DNA of 64,000 bases from NCBI GenBank assembly GCA_903772945.1, contig CAICTM010000238.1:23541-87540 (forward strand), given 5' to 3'. The DNA comes from Seminavis robusta (lineage: Eukaryota; Bacillariophyta; Bacillariophyceae; Naviculales; Naviculaceae). Within the stretch, counting starts at the first letter, position 1. Each line of letters starts with the position of its first letter. The position numbers were made by a program, and so were the translations under genes. The notes under the pieces were generated by a model that was not told where the DNA came from, did no database searches, and saw only the letters and a list, made by a program, of their open reading frames with translations. Below, piece by piece: positions 20,929 to 36,200 of the stretch.

Positions 20929-21426
20929 CTAACTTTCCACGACGACAATCACTTCGACTCCAGATGCCTCCAGAATGATGGGGATCATGAAGTTGGCGAA
21001 TTGCTCAAACGTCACCTTCCCGCCCAATGCCGTGACGACTTCCTCCTGCTTTTCATCACTTGGAGCGTCCACTCCGGCCAGTTCGTGCAGTTTGACGAGG
21101 ACGTTCTTGATTTCGGCGGATTCCAGTTCTCCGGATCCGTCCTTGTCGGCCTGTTCAAAGAGGATCACCACGGTCGCCATGACCTTCATACTTGCCACGA
21201 TGAACATGAGCTCTTTCAAAGTCAATGCACCCTTGTTCTCCGTGGGCAACGCATCCAGACGCTTCTGAATGTCCTCCTTCTTGGGTGGTTCAAATCCTTC
21301 TTTTTCAGCAACATTCGTCATGACCGCCTCTATTTCGCCTGCGTCAATCGTACCGCTCTTGTCGGCGTCGGCTGCTTCAAACGCTTCGGCGATCATTGCT
21401 TTGGCTTCTTCGGATAGGATACCCAT
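20929..21426 (-). CDS. EF-hand calcium-binding protein
   Basis: ATG 21426, 165 aa, single exon. Two canonical EF-hand loops are present: residues 20-31 (DADKSGTIDAGE) and 94-105 (DKDGSGELESAE), each with the expected Asp at position 1, Gly at 6 and Glu at 12. A degenerate loop near residues 62-72 (TENKGALTLKE) and a C-terminal segment (KVTFEQFANFMIP) mark the positions of hands 2 and 4, which probably do not bind calcium. The layout is calmodulin-like but the length and the missing hands set it apart from calmodulin. It has no signal peptide, so a cytosolic calcium sensor or buffer is likely. TACCGGTA lies 16 bp upstream of the ATG. Confidence 0.88.
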   Translation of the reverse strand: MGILSEEAKAMIAEAFEAADADKSGTIDAGEIEAVMTNVAEKEGFEPPKKEDIQKRLDALPTENKGALTLKELMFIVASMKVMATVVILFEQADKDGSGELESAEIKNVLVKLHELAGVDAPSDEKQEEVVTALGGKVTFEQFANFMIPIILEASGVEVIVVVES

Positions 21427-21955
21427 GATGAATTGATGATGTACCGGTAGCTAGCTGGAGTGGAAGAGAGATTTGCTTTTGTTTTGTTTTGTTTTGTTTT
21501 GTGTTTTGCTTCGCAGGTTTTATGGATCCACCCTGGCCGATCCAACACAACGATGAGGACCGTGCCGGGCATTGGATCTTTCTGAAGACCAGCGAGCGAG
21601 ATGGCACCCCCCATACCCAGCATGATGATGCGATGACGGAGCAAGGAGAAGCTTCACTCAACAAGAATATTGATCCCGTCAATGCAAGAAGGTGATGATG
21701 CAGTTGCTAGCTACCTGGTATTTGCTACCTATTTAGATATGATTCCTCTGTGTGTTCTACATGTGCAGCATCGTTCTTGCTGGTTTTGTCAGTGCCGCTG
21801 GTCTCCACGCCCAAAATCCACGGTGTGGAAAGCTACGTCACAAAACCCGAATGAAATTCAAAACAGGTTCGCGAGCGCCAAGACTGTCACCTCAATCCTG
21901 CCAATTCAAATTCTTGCTTCACCGCAATGACAAGAGTTAGATCGTTTTAGATCAG
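21427..21955. other. Divergent promoter region with GTTTT tract
   Basis: Between the EF-hand gene (minus) and the CotH-like gene (plus). It contains TACCGGTA (21442-21449), GCTAGCTAG and about five GTTTT units at 21479-21503. No gene is seen. Confidence 0.55.
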
Positions 21956-24517
21956 ATGTATGTTGTTGAAAAAGCAACCATGACTACTACTACGACGGCT
22001 TTGAATACGAATATGAATCGTCTCCTTGCGCTTGTGTCCATCTGGTTGTCTGCAGCAACAACAACAGTCCAGGGAGAGTTGGTGATTAGTGAAGTTGCAC
22101 CCAGAGGCAGTTCCAATGCTTGCGATGGAGACGACTGGGTGGAATTGTGGAACAATGGTGATGAGGCAATTCTCATGACTGGTTGGATGATTGCCGATGA
22201 CAGGGGTTGGACGACTCCTGATTCCGAGCGCTTTGAATTCCCAGATGGCTTTGAAATTGGAGCCGATGAATATCTGTTAATGTGCACTGGCGGTGATACT
22301 ATGAATCTTGTCACACCCATGAACGCCAATTTCACCTCGTTTGTGGGGCCAACCTTTGGAATTGGAGCAGAGGATTCTTTGAATCTAGTGCGCCCCGATG
22401 GATCCTTTACTGTTTTGGGACCGTTTCCAGAACCCCAGAGTGGCAGTATCAAAGACATTACATTCGCATTGGACCCCTCCACAGGAGAATACAACTTTAC
22501 TTCTACGCCAACACCCGGTGAGCCAAACATTATTACTCGAGTTCCTACAGAGGCAGAATTAATCGAGGAACAGAAAGTACAATTGGCTGCTCAAAATGAT
22601 GCAGGAATTGAGTTTTTCAATTTTAATCGACAAGGGTTGCCCGTGGAAGATGGATTTGATGCCATTGTGGAACTCAAAATCACCATGGCAAATTCTGATT
22701 TTGATTTACTCATGAGCAATCCACAACACCAAACATACTTTGATTTTCAATCAGCCAGTGTAGTGACAGAAGATGGGGTTGAATTGTTGGTTCTGGATGA
22801 TCCTGGAAGGATCCGAACAAGGGGAGACGAAGCAACCTTCATGGCCAGTTGCTTGGGTTCTCCCTTGCCGTTTCGCCTGGATTTTGATGATGTCAACAAG
22901 ACACAAACGCTCTTTGGAGTCCAACAAATATATCTAAGGCATCCGCTCTTTGATGCCTCTTATATGCGAGAATGGGCCTATCCACGAATGTTGGCTCGCT
23001 TTGGAATGCCTCATGCTCGGACCCGCATGGTGCACTTTTACATCAATGAAAAACTGATTGGATTCTACACGCTGATGGAAATCCCAGAGCAAGAATACGT
23101 CTTTGCCAGAAATTTCCCAAATTACAACCCCAAGAACTTTGCTCTCTTCCAAATCGATCCCTTGACAGAAGGGTGTGGACAGTACTCCCAGGCGGAACTC
23201 CAAAGTGGTCGGGACCGAGTGGATGATTCCAGCACTCCTCCCTATTCCTTTGAGCGTGGTACACATGTGCGGCCAATTCAAGAGCTAGGTGCAGACATGT
23301 TTAAGGAGTGTCAAGCAGCGTTTGCTGACTACAAAGCCAATACACTGATGGAGGATGTTGTGCTGGCATATGTACGCCATGATGAAGTTTGCTCCGACAC
23401 GTTTCTAGACGAAGGATTGGTGGACCAGGAATTGGGCTCTGACAATTGGGACAATGAAATCAAAAACTTTATTCGTGATTTCATGTCATTCCAGCCATGT
23501 GACCCCGATTGTACCAATTCAGATCTGGCGAAGCAAGTGGACATTCAGAACTTTCTCAAGATGTTTGCTTTCTATGCTGTCACTCTAACTATCGACTCTC
23601 CCCTCTCTGAAGTCAACAATTACCACTTGGCACAAGAAGAAAGCAAGGAAGAGAAGTGGAAACTTGTGGCCTATGACTTTAGCAAGCCTGGTTCTCCTTC
23701 GTGCAATACTAAAGTTTGTGAAGAACGATTGATTCACTGGTCTCTTGTACGCCCTACCTGCCTCTCATTGGAAGAAAATGTGTTGGTGGGACCTCTACTT
23801 TTGAATGTCACTGCCAGTACCGAGTACTTGGGTTATGTTCGGGAGTTCCTGGATACAGTCTTCGCCAACGCCACTTTCCTGGAACAGATCCAGAGCCATG
23901 CCAGTGAAATTCAGGATGCAGTAGAGTCATCATTCGGTGGAAGTGCTGGATCCTTTGCCAATGAGCTGTCCCCTGATGCAACCTCTTGGGATGCTGGTGG
24001 CTTCCCATTACTGCCAACCATGAAAGCTCGGGCAGAAGATGTTGAAAAGCAGCTGGCAGCAATAGATGATGGAAGCATTGCACGAGGGCCTCATCAAGGC
24101 AAAGAGAATGAACCTTGGGAATCCTGTGGGGATTGGCAACTCTCGGAACCAGACACATCCGCTTGTGAGGGGGGGTGTAAGTACGATGGTTGCAACATGC
24201 CAGGTTGGACTGTGGAATGTTTTTGTGAGGAGGCTACTGGTGTGTGCTACCGTGGGGACGAAGATCTTTCCTGTGATGGTATTGTGGATGGAGAACGGTA
24301 CACCGGTATGGAAGATGGCACTTTTTGCAAGCTGGCTGGGGGGGTAACAGTCAAGGCTTCTGCTTGCCTGGAACCTGGTGCGGTTGCTGTGTCCAACGAT
24401 GGAGGAGACTCGCCTTCTTCATCCGGGAGCAGCAGATGGTCAACAGCAGCTGGCGCTTGGCCGGTTGCCGAATTATTATTTGTTTGCGTTCTGGTTCTTT
24501 CTCGGTCTTCTTGGTAA
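21956..24517 (+). CDS. Secreted CotH-like protein with lamin-tail domain
   Basis: The first ATG is 21956; a Met at residue 9 or 20 may be the true start before the signal peptide (RLLALVSIWLSAATTTVQG). Total 853 aa, no intron. Residues ~40-165 look like a lamin-tail domain: ELVISEVAPRG, DDWVELWNNGDEAI, GWMIADDRGW, then DEYLLMC. Residues ~220-610 resemble the CotH kinase-like fold: an early beta region, FRLDFDDVNKTQTLFGVQQI, then YINEKLIGFYTLMEIPEQEYV and the late NNYHLAQEESKEEKWKLVAYDF segment, where the conserved Asp is placed. A Cys-rich module follows (~730-800). The hydrophobic C-terminus could be a GPI-anchor signal. Bacterial CotH phosphorylates spore-coat proteins; activity here is inferred only. 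Confidence 0.8.
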   Translation: MYVVEKATMTTTTTALNTNMNRLLALVSIWLSAATTTVQGELVISEVAPRGSSNACDGDDWVELWNNGDEAILMTGWMIADDRGWTTPDSERFEFPDGFEIGADEYLLMCTGGDTMNLVTPMNANFTSFVGPTFGIGAEDSLNLVRPDGSFTVLGPFPEPQSGSIKDITFALDPSTGEYNFTSTPTPGEPNIITRVPTEAELIEEQKVQLAAQNDAGIEFFNFNRQGLPVEDGFDAIVELKITMANSDFDLLMSNPQHQTYFDFQSASVVTEDGVELLVLDDPGRIRTRGDEATFMASCLGSPLPFRLDFDDVNKTQTLFGVQQIYLRHPLFDASYMREWAYPRMLARFGMPHARTRMVHFYINEKLIGFYTLMEIPEQEYVFARNFPNYNPKNFALFQIDPLTEGCGQYSQAELQSGRDRVDDSSTPPYSFERGTHVRPIQELGADMFKECQAAFADYKANTLMEDVVLAYVRHDEVCSDTFLDEGLVDQELGSDNWDNEIKNFIRDFMSFQPCDPDCTNSDLAKQVDIQNFLKMFAFYAVTLTIDSPLSEVNNYHLAQEESKEEKWKLVAYDFSKPGSPSCNTKVCEERLIHWSLVRPTCLSLEENVLVGPLLLNVTASTEYLGYVREFLDTVFANATFLEQIQSHASEIQDAVESSFGGSAGSFANELSPDATSWDAGGFPLLPTMKARAEDVEKQLAAIDDGSIARGPHQGKENEPWESCGDWQLSEPDTSACEGGCKYDGCNMPGWTVECFCEEATGVCYRGDEDLSCDGIVDGERYTGMEDGTFCKLAGGVTVKASACLEPGAVAVSNDGGDSPSSSGSSRWSTAAGAWPVAELLFVCVLVLSRSSW

Positions 24518-25606
24518 TCCCGATATTAATAGCTCGTGCCAGTACACGTGTTGAAACTTGATCTCTTCCAATCCCATAATGCCTGTTGTAATTCAAGGGA
24601 TGAGAAAGTTTGCCACTTGCACCAAGAGTCCTACTCCATCATCCAGGATCTGCAAAAGTGCTCCGAGTAAATTTTATTGATCTCAAAAGCTATCTCAAAT
24701 AAATGTCTTTACTCCGTCTTTGCGCGTGGCCGATCGCGGTACTGTACAGCTTCTTTTCCCCAAACACACTTTAGACTACTTCTTCTGCTTCTTCTGTTGT
24801 ATGTCTGCATTGAAAAACCAATGCATCGACAATGCGAACAGGTGGCTTAAAAGGGCACTGGAAAGTCAAACGTTTGAGTTTCCTCTTGATTTCCTCTGGG
24901 ACTTCACACTTCAGGAAAGGGTATATAATTCAATGGATATCACAAGCGTTTACCTCATCTTTTCTTCTTTTTGCGACATCACATTGACCGGGTCGAAGTG
25001 CAGACGCCAGCACCAGATGGAGGCAGATGCTTAAAAAGATCCATTGATCGAACTCGATCTGCTTCAGTTCGCTGAGGTCGCGTGCCGACGACGATAAACA
25101 TTCAGAAAGAGGAATCTGCAATGAGCATTTCATTCTATCACGTTTAAAGAATATTCGCCCCCACGGGTGCATAAGTGTGGCTAGCACCTAGCACAGTCCA
25201 CATTCCAAAAGCACAGCATTATTAATAGCTAACTGAGCACTTGTACTACTAGTACCGGTATTATTAATAATAAATAGCACAAAACACAAAAATGCATACT
25301 GATGAGTACACCTGAGAGCTTCCTTGAGTACGTACTCTGAGCTACTCAAGAGTACTGAAGACAGTGGCATGTGGCATCTCAAGAAAAGAAGGCAAAGCAT
25401 TTAGAATTTGCTCCTTGTAAGTAACTGTACATCTCTGGGTTTTTCTGGGTTGCGAAAAAAAGGAAAACAGAGTTTGGGGAGGAAATCCGAAGACTCCGAA
25501 GTTTGAAGGATGAACCTCCTCCGTGATCCCCTGTCTTTTACCTTCGACTGCACGTGCCACAAAACCACAATCCTCCCCAATAAAACTCTCCTTCGTGCTC
25601 TGTGCA
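24518..25606. other. Intergenic region
   Basis: It has TACCGGTA at 25253-25260 beside an AT-rich inverted TTATTAATAATAA. Open frames on both strands (24720-25034 plus, 24930-25187 minus) overlap each other and show no family, so they are not called. The segment ends with the promoter of the LRR-like gene. Confidence 0.45.
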
Positions 25607-26830
25607 ATGTTTTCCACGAGCAATTTCTCATCCACCAACCCCATGGTGCCCTATCTTGATGTGGTGTTGGGAGGGAGCATCAGAGCTATCCTCATCGCTT
25701 TGAAAGGCTATAACAAACCACCCCAGAGAAAAGACACCATCCGTGTCTTCTCCAGGTCGTTCGATGCTCCTAGACGTATGAAAGAGGTAGAAGTCATCCA
25801 TGTCTTTGAAATGATTGGTTCTTGTTCCAATCTCATGAGGCTGGAACTCTGCAGCCCGTTTTGTGACCGTCGCCAGAGACTGAAGCTTCCTGCTGCGGCA
25901 ATCGCTCGCTGTCTCCTAGCCTCTTCCAGTGGATGCCTCGAGGACTTGCTCTTGAAGCGAGTTCAAGTTTCCGGAGAATGGTCTGATATGCGCGACTTGA
26001 CTTTTGCGATGCTGAACCACCAGTCCATGAAGCGGCTCTACATCACGGATAGCCATCCCACTCAAGGTTCCGCCAACTTGGTGCCCTTTCTCAGAGCTGC
26101 CGTCACAAATCCTCGCTTGGAGTCAGTTGCTTTGAGTGACGTTTCCTGGGCAGGCCAAGCGTTGTGTCCTTTAGACCATGAGTCCTCGACATTGACATCC
26201 ATCAGAGTCCGAGGTGCACAGTGTCTAGGGCCGATCGAATGGATCCAGTTTGTTGACAACCTCAGGTTCAACGGAGCCCTGAAAGAACTACGAATCACAG
26301 CGTGTGCATTGTGTCCCGGTTTTGGGGCGACCATTGCCCGTGTACTTGCAGTACATCCAGTCCTAGAAGAGGTTATTCTGGAATTCAAGGACATGGAGGA
26401 CACAGTACCAATCTGTTGGGCACTTGCCACCAACACGGTCCTGACACGCCTGGATCTTCTGGTCTACTCACCTGGTGCCGATGTCAAACAGAGGCTTATC
26501 ACTTCCATGTTTGCAGACACCATGAAGCAGAACTATACCCTCCACCACCTTAGCCTCCGCTCTGCGACGTCGTGGCTTTCTTGTCCACGCCTTGACTTTT
26601 ACCTTCGGTTGAACCGTTGTGCCGACCGAGCGAATCTATTGCAGCGGCAGACGCAAATGACTGCCAAGGAATGGGTTGATATGCTTTTCAAGAACCGGCA
26701 TGACTTGAGCGTGCTCTACTACTTGCTCATGCTCAATCCTTCGCTTTGTCTGGAGACAGAGAGTGGGGCATCCAAAAAGAAGTTGCCTCCCATGGCTGGA
26801 AGATCCCGCAAGAGAAAACGGCTTGGGTGA
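25607..26830 (+). CDS. LRR-like (ribonuclease-inhibitor type) protein
   Basis: I chose ATG 25607 (407 aa). The frame is open upstream but only from a GTG. No signal peptide or membrane helix. The middle shows irregular leucine-rich units: LMRLELCSPF, CLEDLLLKRVQV, SMKRLYITDSHP, RLESVALSDVSW, ALKELRITACAL, VLEEVILEFKDME, VLTRLDLLVYSP and TLHHLSLRSATS. They are spaced about 25-30 residues apart, like the RNI-type repeats of many diatom proteins. The C-terminus has a conserved-looking helical block (DFYLRLNRCADRANLLQR) and ends in a basic patch (GRSRKRKRLG) that could be a nuclear signal. LRRs of this kind mediate protein binding; the partner is unknown. Confidence 0.75.
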   Translation: MFSTSNFSSTNPMVPYLDVVLGGSIRAILIALKGYNKPPQRKDTIRVFSRSFDAPRRMKEVEVIHVFEMIGSCSNLMRLELCSPFCDRRQRLKLPAAAIARCLLASSSGCLEDLLLKRVQVSGEWSDMRDLTFAMLNHQSMKRLYITDSHPTQGSANLVPFLRAAVTNPRLESVALSDVSWAGQALCPLDHESSTLTSIRVRGAQCLGPIEWIQFVDNLRFNGALKELRITACALCPGFGATIARVLAVHPVLEEVILEFKDMEDTVPICWALATNTVLTRLDLLVYSPGADVKQRLITSMFADTMKQNYTLHHLSLRSATSWLSCPRLDFYLRLNRCADRANLLQRQTQMTAKEWVDMLFKNRHDLSVLYYLLMLNPSLCLETESGASKKKLPPMAGRSRKRKRLG

Positions 26831-27332
26831 ACTGGTTCATCTTGTTGTAGATGAGGCTTGAGCGAAGCGAATTGTTCCATTTTGATGCCTCAACCGATAC
26901 TGGTCCCTCCCAAGTTCTGGAACGCTAATCATGACTGCATTTTTCATCTCTTTCTCTACACCGGCCATTATCCTGCCCTGCAGGTCCCTTTTGGTTTTCG
27001 TGTGGCCGATTTTATCCTTTGCAAACTTTCTTCCTTTCTTCCCCAGTATACTCGACGGGTACACTGTAGGCTTTAATATGTTACCTAAACTCTTTGTACA
27101 TTACTATACCTGTATCTCAAAGCAATGGCTTCTATGATACGGTACGGATACAGGTGCCACTTATAACAATTATACAGTACAATGCCGTTTCAAAGCCAAC
27201 TGGTATCGGAGAGACGCATTCGTTCCAAGGAGCTCTTTCACCATCCATTTCAAGAAAACAGCCACAAACACACTTGATGATAGGTTTGTCAAACACACGT
27301 GGCGGATAGTTTGTCAAAACATCTATCAATCC
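26831..27332. other. Intergenic region between convergent genes
   Basis: No gene or repeat seen. It must hold the 3' ends of the LRR-like and UMP synthase transcripts. Confidence 0.5.
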
Positions 27333-30269
<2,937 letters not shown>

Positions 30270-33200
30270 ATGGTGTGCTGCACACCCCAGTTCTACGCGC
30301 TCATGCGGCGTAATTTGCTTTATCGCAGACGATACTTCATTGCCACTGTAAGTAGAGCAAGTCAACCAATGCCTTCCGGTGTGGATATCCCTGGTATATT
30401 CAGTTGGAGGTTTTTTTCTGTCGTTGCTGACCCATCACTTCTGCTTTCTCTCCTTTTTCCCTTCCTTAGCTCCTTGAAATGGCGCTTCCAATCGCCTTTG
30501 CAGGTCTCTTGTTGTGGATCAAGAACCTGGCCGATGATGCCAGCAGCTTTATACCTACCCGTATCCCGGCAGACATTCCTACCCTCTATGATACCCTTCA
30601 ACCGCTGACATTTTCGGATTTCGTCACGGCTATTGTGGCCAAGCGTTACTGCATAGCACGTGGGGGTGGAAGTTTTGATATTACGGGCTTGCCTGATAAC
30701 AACTACGATTGGCAAGTTCCATTTGTCAAGTGCGATTCCCGCAACTGTCAGGAAGATGGAGAAGAGGCATATCCCTATTGCGTCTATCCCATCATGGTGT
30801 TGGCACCCAATGATGCCTCGGACACGGCCGGTCGAGAACGAGCCCTGAACTTTTCATCCTACATTGACAAACGATATCCTCAATTATCCGATCCAGAGTT
30901 GACGCATTTCCCAAACAACTATTCCTTTGTTCAAATCTTTGATAGCAGCAAAAGTATTGATGACTATGTCAAAGCCAGCGATTACGGGACCACTGGAAAG
31001 GAACAAATTGGAGTGGCCGTTGTCTTTCAAGGAAACGACGAAAGCAATGTTCAATATACAATCCGCGTCAATAGCACCAATATCAACAAGCCTGAGGCTG
31101 ACGAACTGACTGGAACTACCACACCCAACACGGCCAAACTGTTTGATCATCATGCCAAATCCGACTCGGTTTGTACACCAGTGGGAGCATCTGCAAGTCA
31201 GGGACCCTTGTCATCTAGTTGCACTGGACAATACATATACAATGGATTCTTGGCCACTCAACGATTGGTACAGGACTATGTCTTGGCAGTGGTGACGAAC
31301 GCCAAGGAAGAAGGCTACTTTGTTGCAGAACATGGTGTTCGCTATGTGAAATTTCCTTCCAAGCCGTATGAGGTCAAGGGGTTCTATGGAGAATTGGCGC
31401 AGTTCATGCCACTCTTGTTGACGTTGGGAATTCTCTATCCTTGTGCCGCCATGATCTCCTATATCGTACAAGAGAAGGAACTGCGACAAAAAGAACTCAT
31501 GAAAATGATGGGGGTCACCGAATCTGAGTTGGGATGGAGTTGGTTCCTCTCCTTTTGGGCCTTTCATTTTGTCACGGCAACCTTTGTGTCATTGGTCAGT
31601 GGAAACCTCTTTGAAAACTCGGATTTCATTCTGCTCTTTGTCTTCTGGCAATTTTGCTTCCTGGGATTTGTAGTACTCAGCATGCTACTGAGTACCTTGG
31701 TGTCCAAAACCACTCGTGGCGTCTTGATAGGACTGCTGGTTGTCTTTGCAGGATACTTTCTGACTCAAGTGGCCAGTGTGGAAACTGGAAATCCTGCCGT
31801 TCTGTCGCTCGTGTCATTGCATCCAGTCAGTGCCATGGCCTATGCGATTCAAGAACTTGGAAGATTGGAAGATTCGGGTGTCGGATTGACCTTTTCGTCC
31901 ATGGTATCCACGGATGCACCTTCGGGATACACCTTTAGCAATGCATATGGCAATCTACTCCTGTCGTCGGTTGTACTGGGAATTCTCACTTGGTACTTGA
32001 ACCGTGTCGTTCCGCCTGCCTACGGGCAGGCCTTGCCACCATGGTTTCCGTTTACCATGTCGTATTGGTGGCCAGGAAGATCGGTCCCCGACGATGACGG
32101 CGAATTCAATGAAGCAAAGAACGAGGATAGCGGCATCCCCTTGGAGCCCGTCTCGGATGCGCTCAAGCAACAGGAGCGAGAGGGACAAAACATTGAAATT
32201 AAGAATCTGCGCAAGGACTTTGGGGAGAAAGTTGCCGTGGACGGTTTGAACCTCTCGATCTACAATGGACAGATTACAGCATTACTGGGCCACAACGGAG
32301 GTAAGTGAGCTGGTCATTCAAGTTGGGCAGGGAGTGCGATGAAGAGCACAACTGACACTTTTGAACTTCAAATGTCCCTGGTTCCATACGTCAGCCGGAA
32401 AGACGACAACCATTGGTATGCTCACTGGCGCGTTGGCTCCAACAGAGGGGACTGCAACTATTGTGGGGAAGGACATTCGTCGCGACATGAGAGAGATTCG
32501 AGGCAACATTGGTATCTGCCTGCAACATGATTGCCTATTTCCCAAACTCACTGTGAGGGAACACGTCCAGTTCTTTAGTCGATTGAAAGGCATATACGGA
32601 AAGATGTCGAATGCCGAGGCGGAAGCCAGTATCGACCAGGCGATTCGAGATGTGGCACTCGAGGAAAAAAGCCACACATACTCGTCCAATCTTTCGGGCG
32701 GAATGAAAAGGAAGCTTAGTGTAGCAATGGCTTTTTGTGGGGGGTCCAAAGTTGTGTAAGTGGCTTCTGTACTTTTTGCCGTGTCTGGGTGGAAGACTTT
32801 TGGCGTTCTCACGCCGGCTTTATCTTCCATTGCACGCAGGTTCCTCGACGAACCAACCAGGTAGGTTATTACCACTAAGTGAAAATCTCGGTTTCGAACG
32901 CTCAACTCTTGAAGCTGACGTTTGTCTGTCTCCCGTCAAACTTGTAGTGGCATGGATCCATTCTCTCGTCGCTTCTCCTGGAACGTGATCCGACAGTATC
33001 GGCAAGATCGCTGTATCATCCTCACCACTCAGTAAGACCTCCCGCGATAAATTCGGACGTGTCAAAGTGCCCTGTATTTAACTGCTTGCTGTGCGTCTCC
33101 TCGCAGTTTTATGGACGAAGCCGACATTCTTGGTACGCACCGTATAACACTGACTGTTTGCACTTGTCGAACACTGAAACTGACTTCTTTGCTTGCTACA

Positions 33201-36200
33201 ATGTTAAGGGGACCGAATTGCCATCATGTCCGATGGGGGCTTACGATGCTGCGGTAGCTCACTATTCTTGAAGAGAACGTACGGAGTTGGGTACCAGCTC
33301 ACAATTGAAAAACCAACAAGCTTCAGCCCCGACGCAAATGGTGTTGGCTCGGACATCGTCAACGAGGACGACCTCAAAGACATTGTGGTTGGTTCCGTCG
33401 CGGAAGCAACTCTGTTGAGTGACGTTGGCACTGAACTAAGCTTTCAGCTCCCTTTGAGCGCGTCCGACAAGTTTGTTCCCATGCTGGAGCGTTTGGACGA
33501 TGAAAAGGCAAGAGGGCGTATTGTCGCCTATGGCTTGAGCATCACAACACTCGACGAAGTCTTCTTGCTTGTTGCTCGTGGGGAAGGGAACAAGAAAGAG
33601 TTCACGTCGTCACGTTACAACAGCAGCAGCAACCTGGCCACTGGGGATGACGTTGACGAGAGGAGCGTGAGGTCAAAGATGGACCTCGACAATGGAAACC
33701 TGTTTGGAACTCACGTTCATGCCTTGTGGAAGAAGAGAGGAGCCAACTTCAAGAGGGACAAAAAGGCGTGGTGCTGTACCACTGTGACTCCAAGCATGTT
33801 TGTGCTTTTTGGCTTGCTCATTTTGAAGTATGCCATTCCGTCCAGAAATCTCGAGGCGCTCCCATTAAACCTGAACGACTACAACCCCGAAATGCCAGAG
33901 GACGAAATCAGAAACCCAATCCCTTTCAATAATCCAGAAACTTACTACACATGCAACCCCGGAAGGTGTACGATGCAACGAGTTAACTATACCTTGAAAG
34001 ATACCAACGAGACATATTATTTCTGCGGGGGGGCAGCCCTTGCGTCGAGTCGGGAAGAGTATTGTTCGATTGATGATTCGAAGCTAATGGTTGATGAACT
34101 TTCCCAAGCAGGGGCTGATGCTGTCGGCGGAGACGTTGAAACCATCCAGGAGGTAAGATCAAACGAACAGCTCAGCGGTTCATACCGTGAATCCATCAAC
34201 AGCTGACGCCCGCGTTGTCTCTAGACCGCAATGTACCTGTTTGCAAGATCATACAGTCTTCCTGCGACTATGTATGGGGGCATCTTCTTTACGCACGAGG
34301 CTGGCAGTGTCACTCAGTCGAACTCAAACGTTTCTTACGGCGACACCATCTCAGCATTGTGCGCAAACAATACAGGTGATTACATGCAAGAATCTGAGTG
34401 CGACCTGTACGGCACCGGGATTGGCTACGTTGTAACCTACAACTTTACAGCTTTGCACAGCGCCGTAAGTGATGAAGTTGCTGGAGTTGAAGCCACGCCC
34501 CTATTCTGCAACTAACGCATTCTGACATCCGGATCCTTGTTAGCCTCTTTTCCAAATGCTTGCTGACGAATCAATCGTTCGACACGCAACGGGCAGCTCC
34601 GAGTTCAAACTTTCTGCTTCTATTCATCCCATGCCTGTCACCCAGAAAGAAGAAAAGTATGCTGCTGCGGGCGACTCGATCATTCTCTGGTTCCTCGTTG
34701 TATTGTAAGTACTCTATAGTGTGCAGAATGGATTTTGCGCATCTGTGAGAGTCTATGATGTTTGCTCTTCCTTTTCCTCACTGGTTGATTTCCCCTTTTC
34801 CAGGAGCTTCCCATTCATTGGTGGAGCGTAAGTTTGATGCCCATTTATTTGCGATTGAACCATACGAAGCTTACCCGTTTTCGTGCGAAATCACACTCGT
34901 TCATTCAGATTTGCGACGTTTGTTGTCCAAGAAAGAGAATCTAAGGCAAAGCATCTTCAAACAGTTGCAGGGGTCAAACCGTCGGCCTATTGGATTTCAA
35001 CATTTCTGTGGGATTCCACAAACTATCTTATCCCCTTCACCATAACAGGTAAGGAAGTCACGCATATCCACCAAACAACGTTGGCTGCTGACTCACCCCT
35101 CGTTTTCCGTTGCAGTCATTCTTCTCTTCGCGTTTGACATGACCGTGTTCACTACAACGGAGAATGGAGTACTCAGCGGTGTCTTGATGCTTCTTTTGCT
35201 GTTTGGCCCAGCAGCGGCTGCGATGTCGTATTGCATCTCCTTCATGTTCAAAAGTCCAAGCTTGTGCAACGTATTTATCATTATTTCTGGCTTTTTGATT
35301 GCACTTGGAGCGAGCATTACGACTCTGATTCTCAGGTTGATTGGAACGAATCCGTTTGATCCCAAGGACAAGCTTGTGAGAATCGCAATAGCTATTGAGT
35401 GGGTGGGCCGCTTTTTCCCAACGTTCTGCCTGGGCAAGGGTAAGTGCAACTCCAACATCCATATGTCTGCTTCTTCTGTCTTCATTTCATCGCCCATCCT
35501 GCCCTCTTTAGGTCTCTTCTATGTGATCAACATGGAAGGATACTCTCAACTTCTTGGGAGAAAGCTTTCGGCTTGGGATCCTGATATTCTTCTGTACGAA
35601 GTTATATTCCTTGCCGCTGAAAGCGTTGTGTATTTGCTGTTGGCAATGTACATAGATGTGCTGTCTTCCAATCCTGGCGCAATGCTATTTTGGAACAAGC
35701 TCTTTGGTTGCCGAAGGTCCTCCAAGTACAGTGAGGTTGCGACCATTGCTGACGATGACGACGTTGTCGCCGAACAGGAAAGGGTCTTGAACGGACAAGC
35801 CAATGACGACGCCATTGTCATGAGCGAATTAAGCAAAGTCTATCAGAACGGCAAGATTGCAGTTGACAATATATCGTTGGGTATTGCACCGGGGGAGTGC
35901 TTTGGTTTGCTAGGAATCAATGGTGGTAAGTTCGTTAGACATCCTGGTGGATCTCTTTGCCGATTGTCTTAGTCCAACATGGTTCAATCATTGCTCCGAT
36001 GCACTTTTCTATAGCCGGAAAGACGACTGCGATGGCGATGCTGACGGCAGAGTTTCCTCCAACAGGTGGCGACGCAACTCTAGCAGGGTACAGCCTCCGT
36101 AGAGAGCCCGAGAAAACCCGTCGAAGGATTGGCTATTGCCCACAGGTAAGTGAACGAATTTTGAGCCGCTTGCATCAAGAGACGCATCAAGGTGAAGCAT

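Noticed and set aside
24720-25187. Overlapping short frames on both strands upstream of the LRR-like gene
   Set aside because: No family, no supporting splice sites, and the frames conflict.
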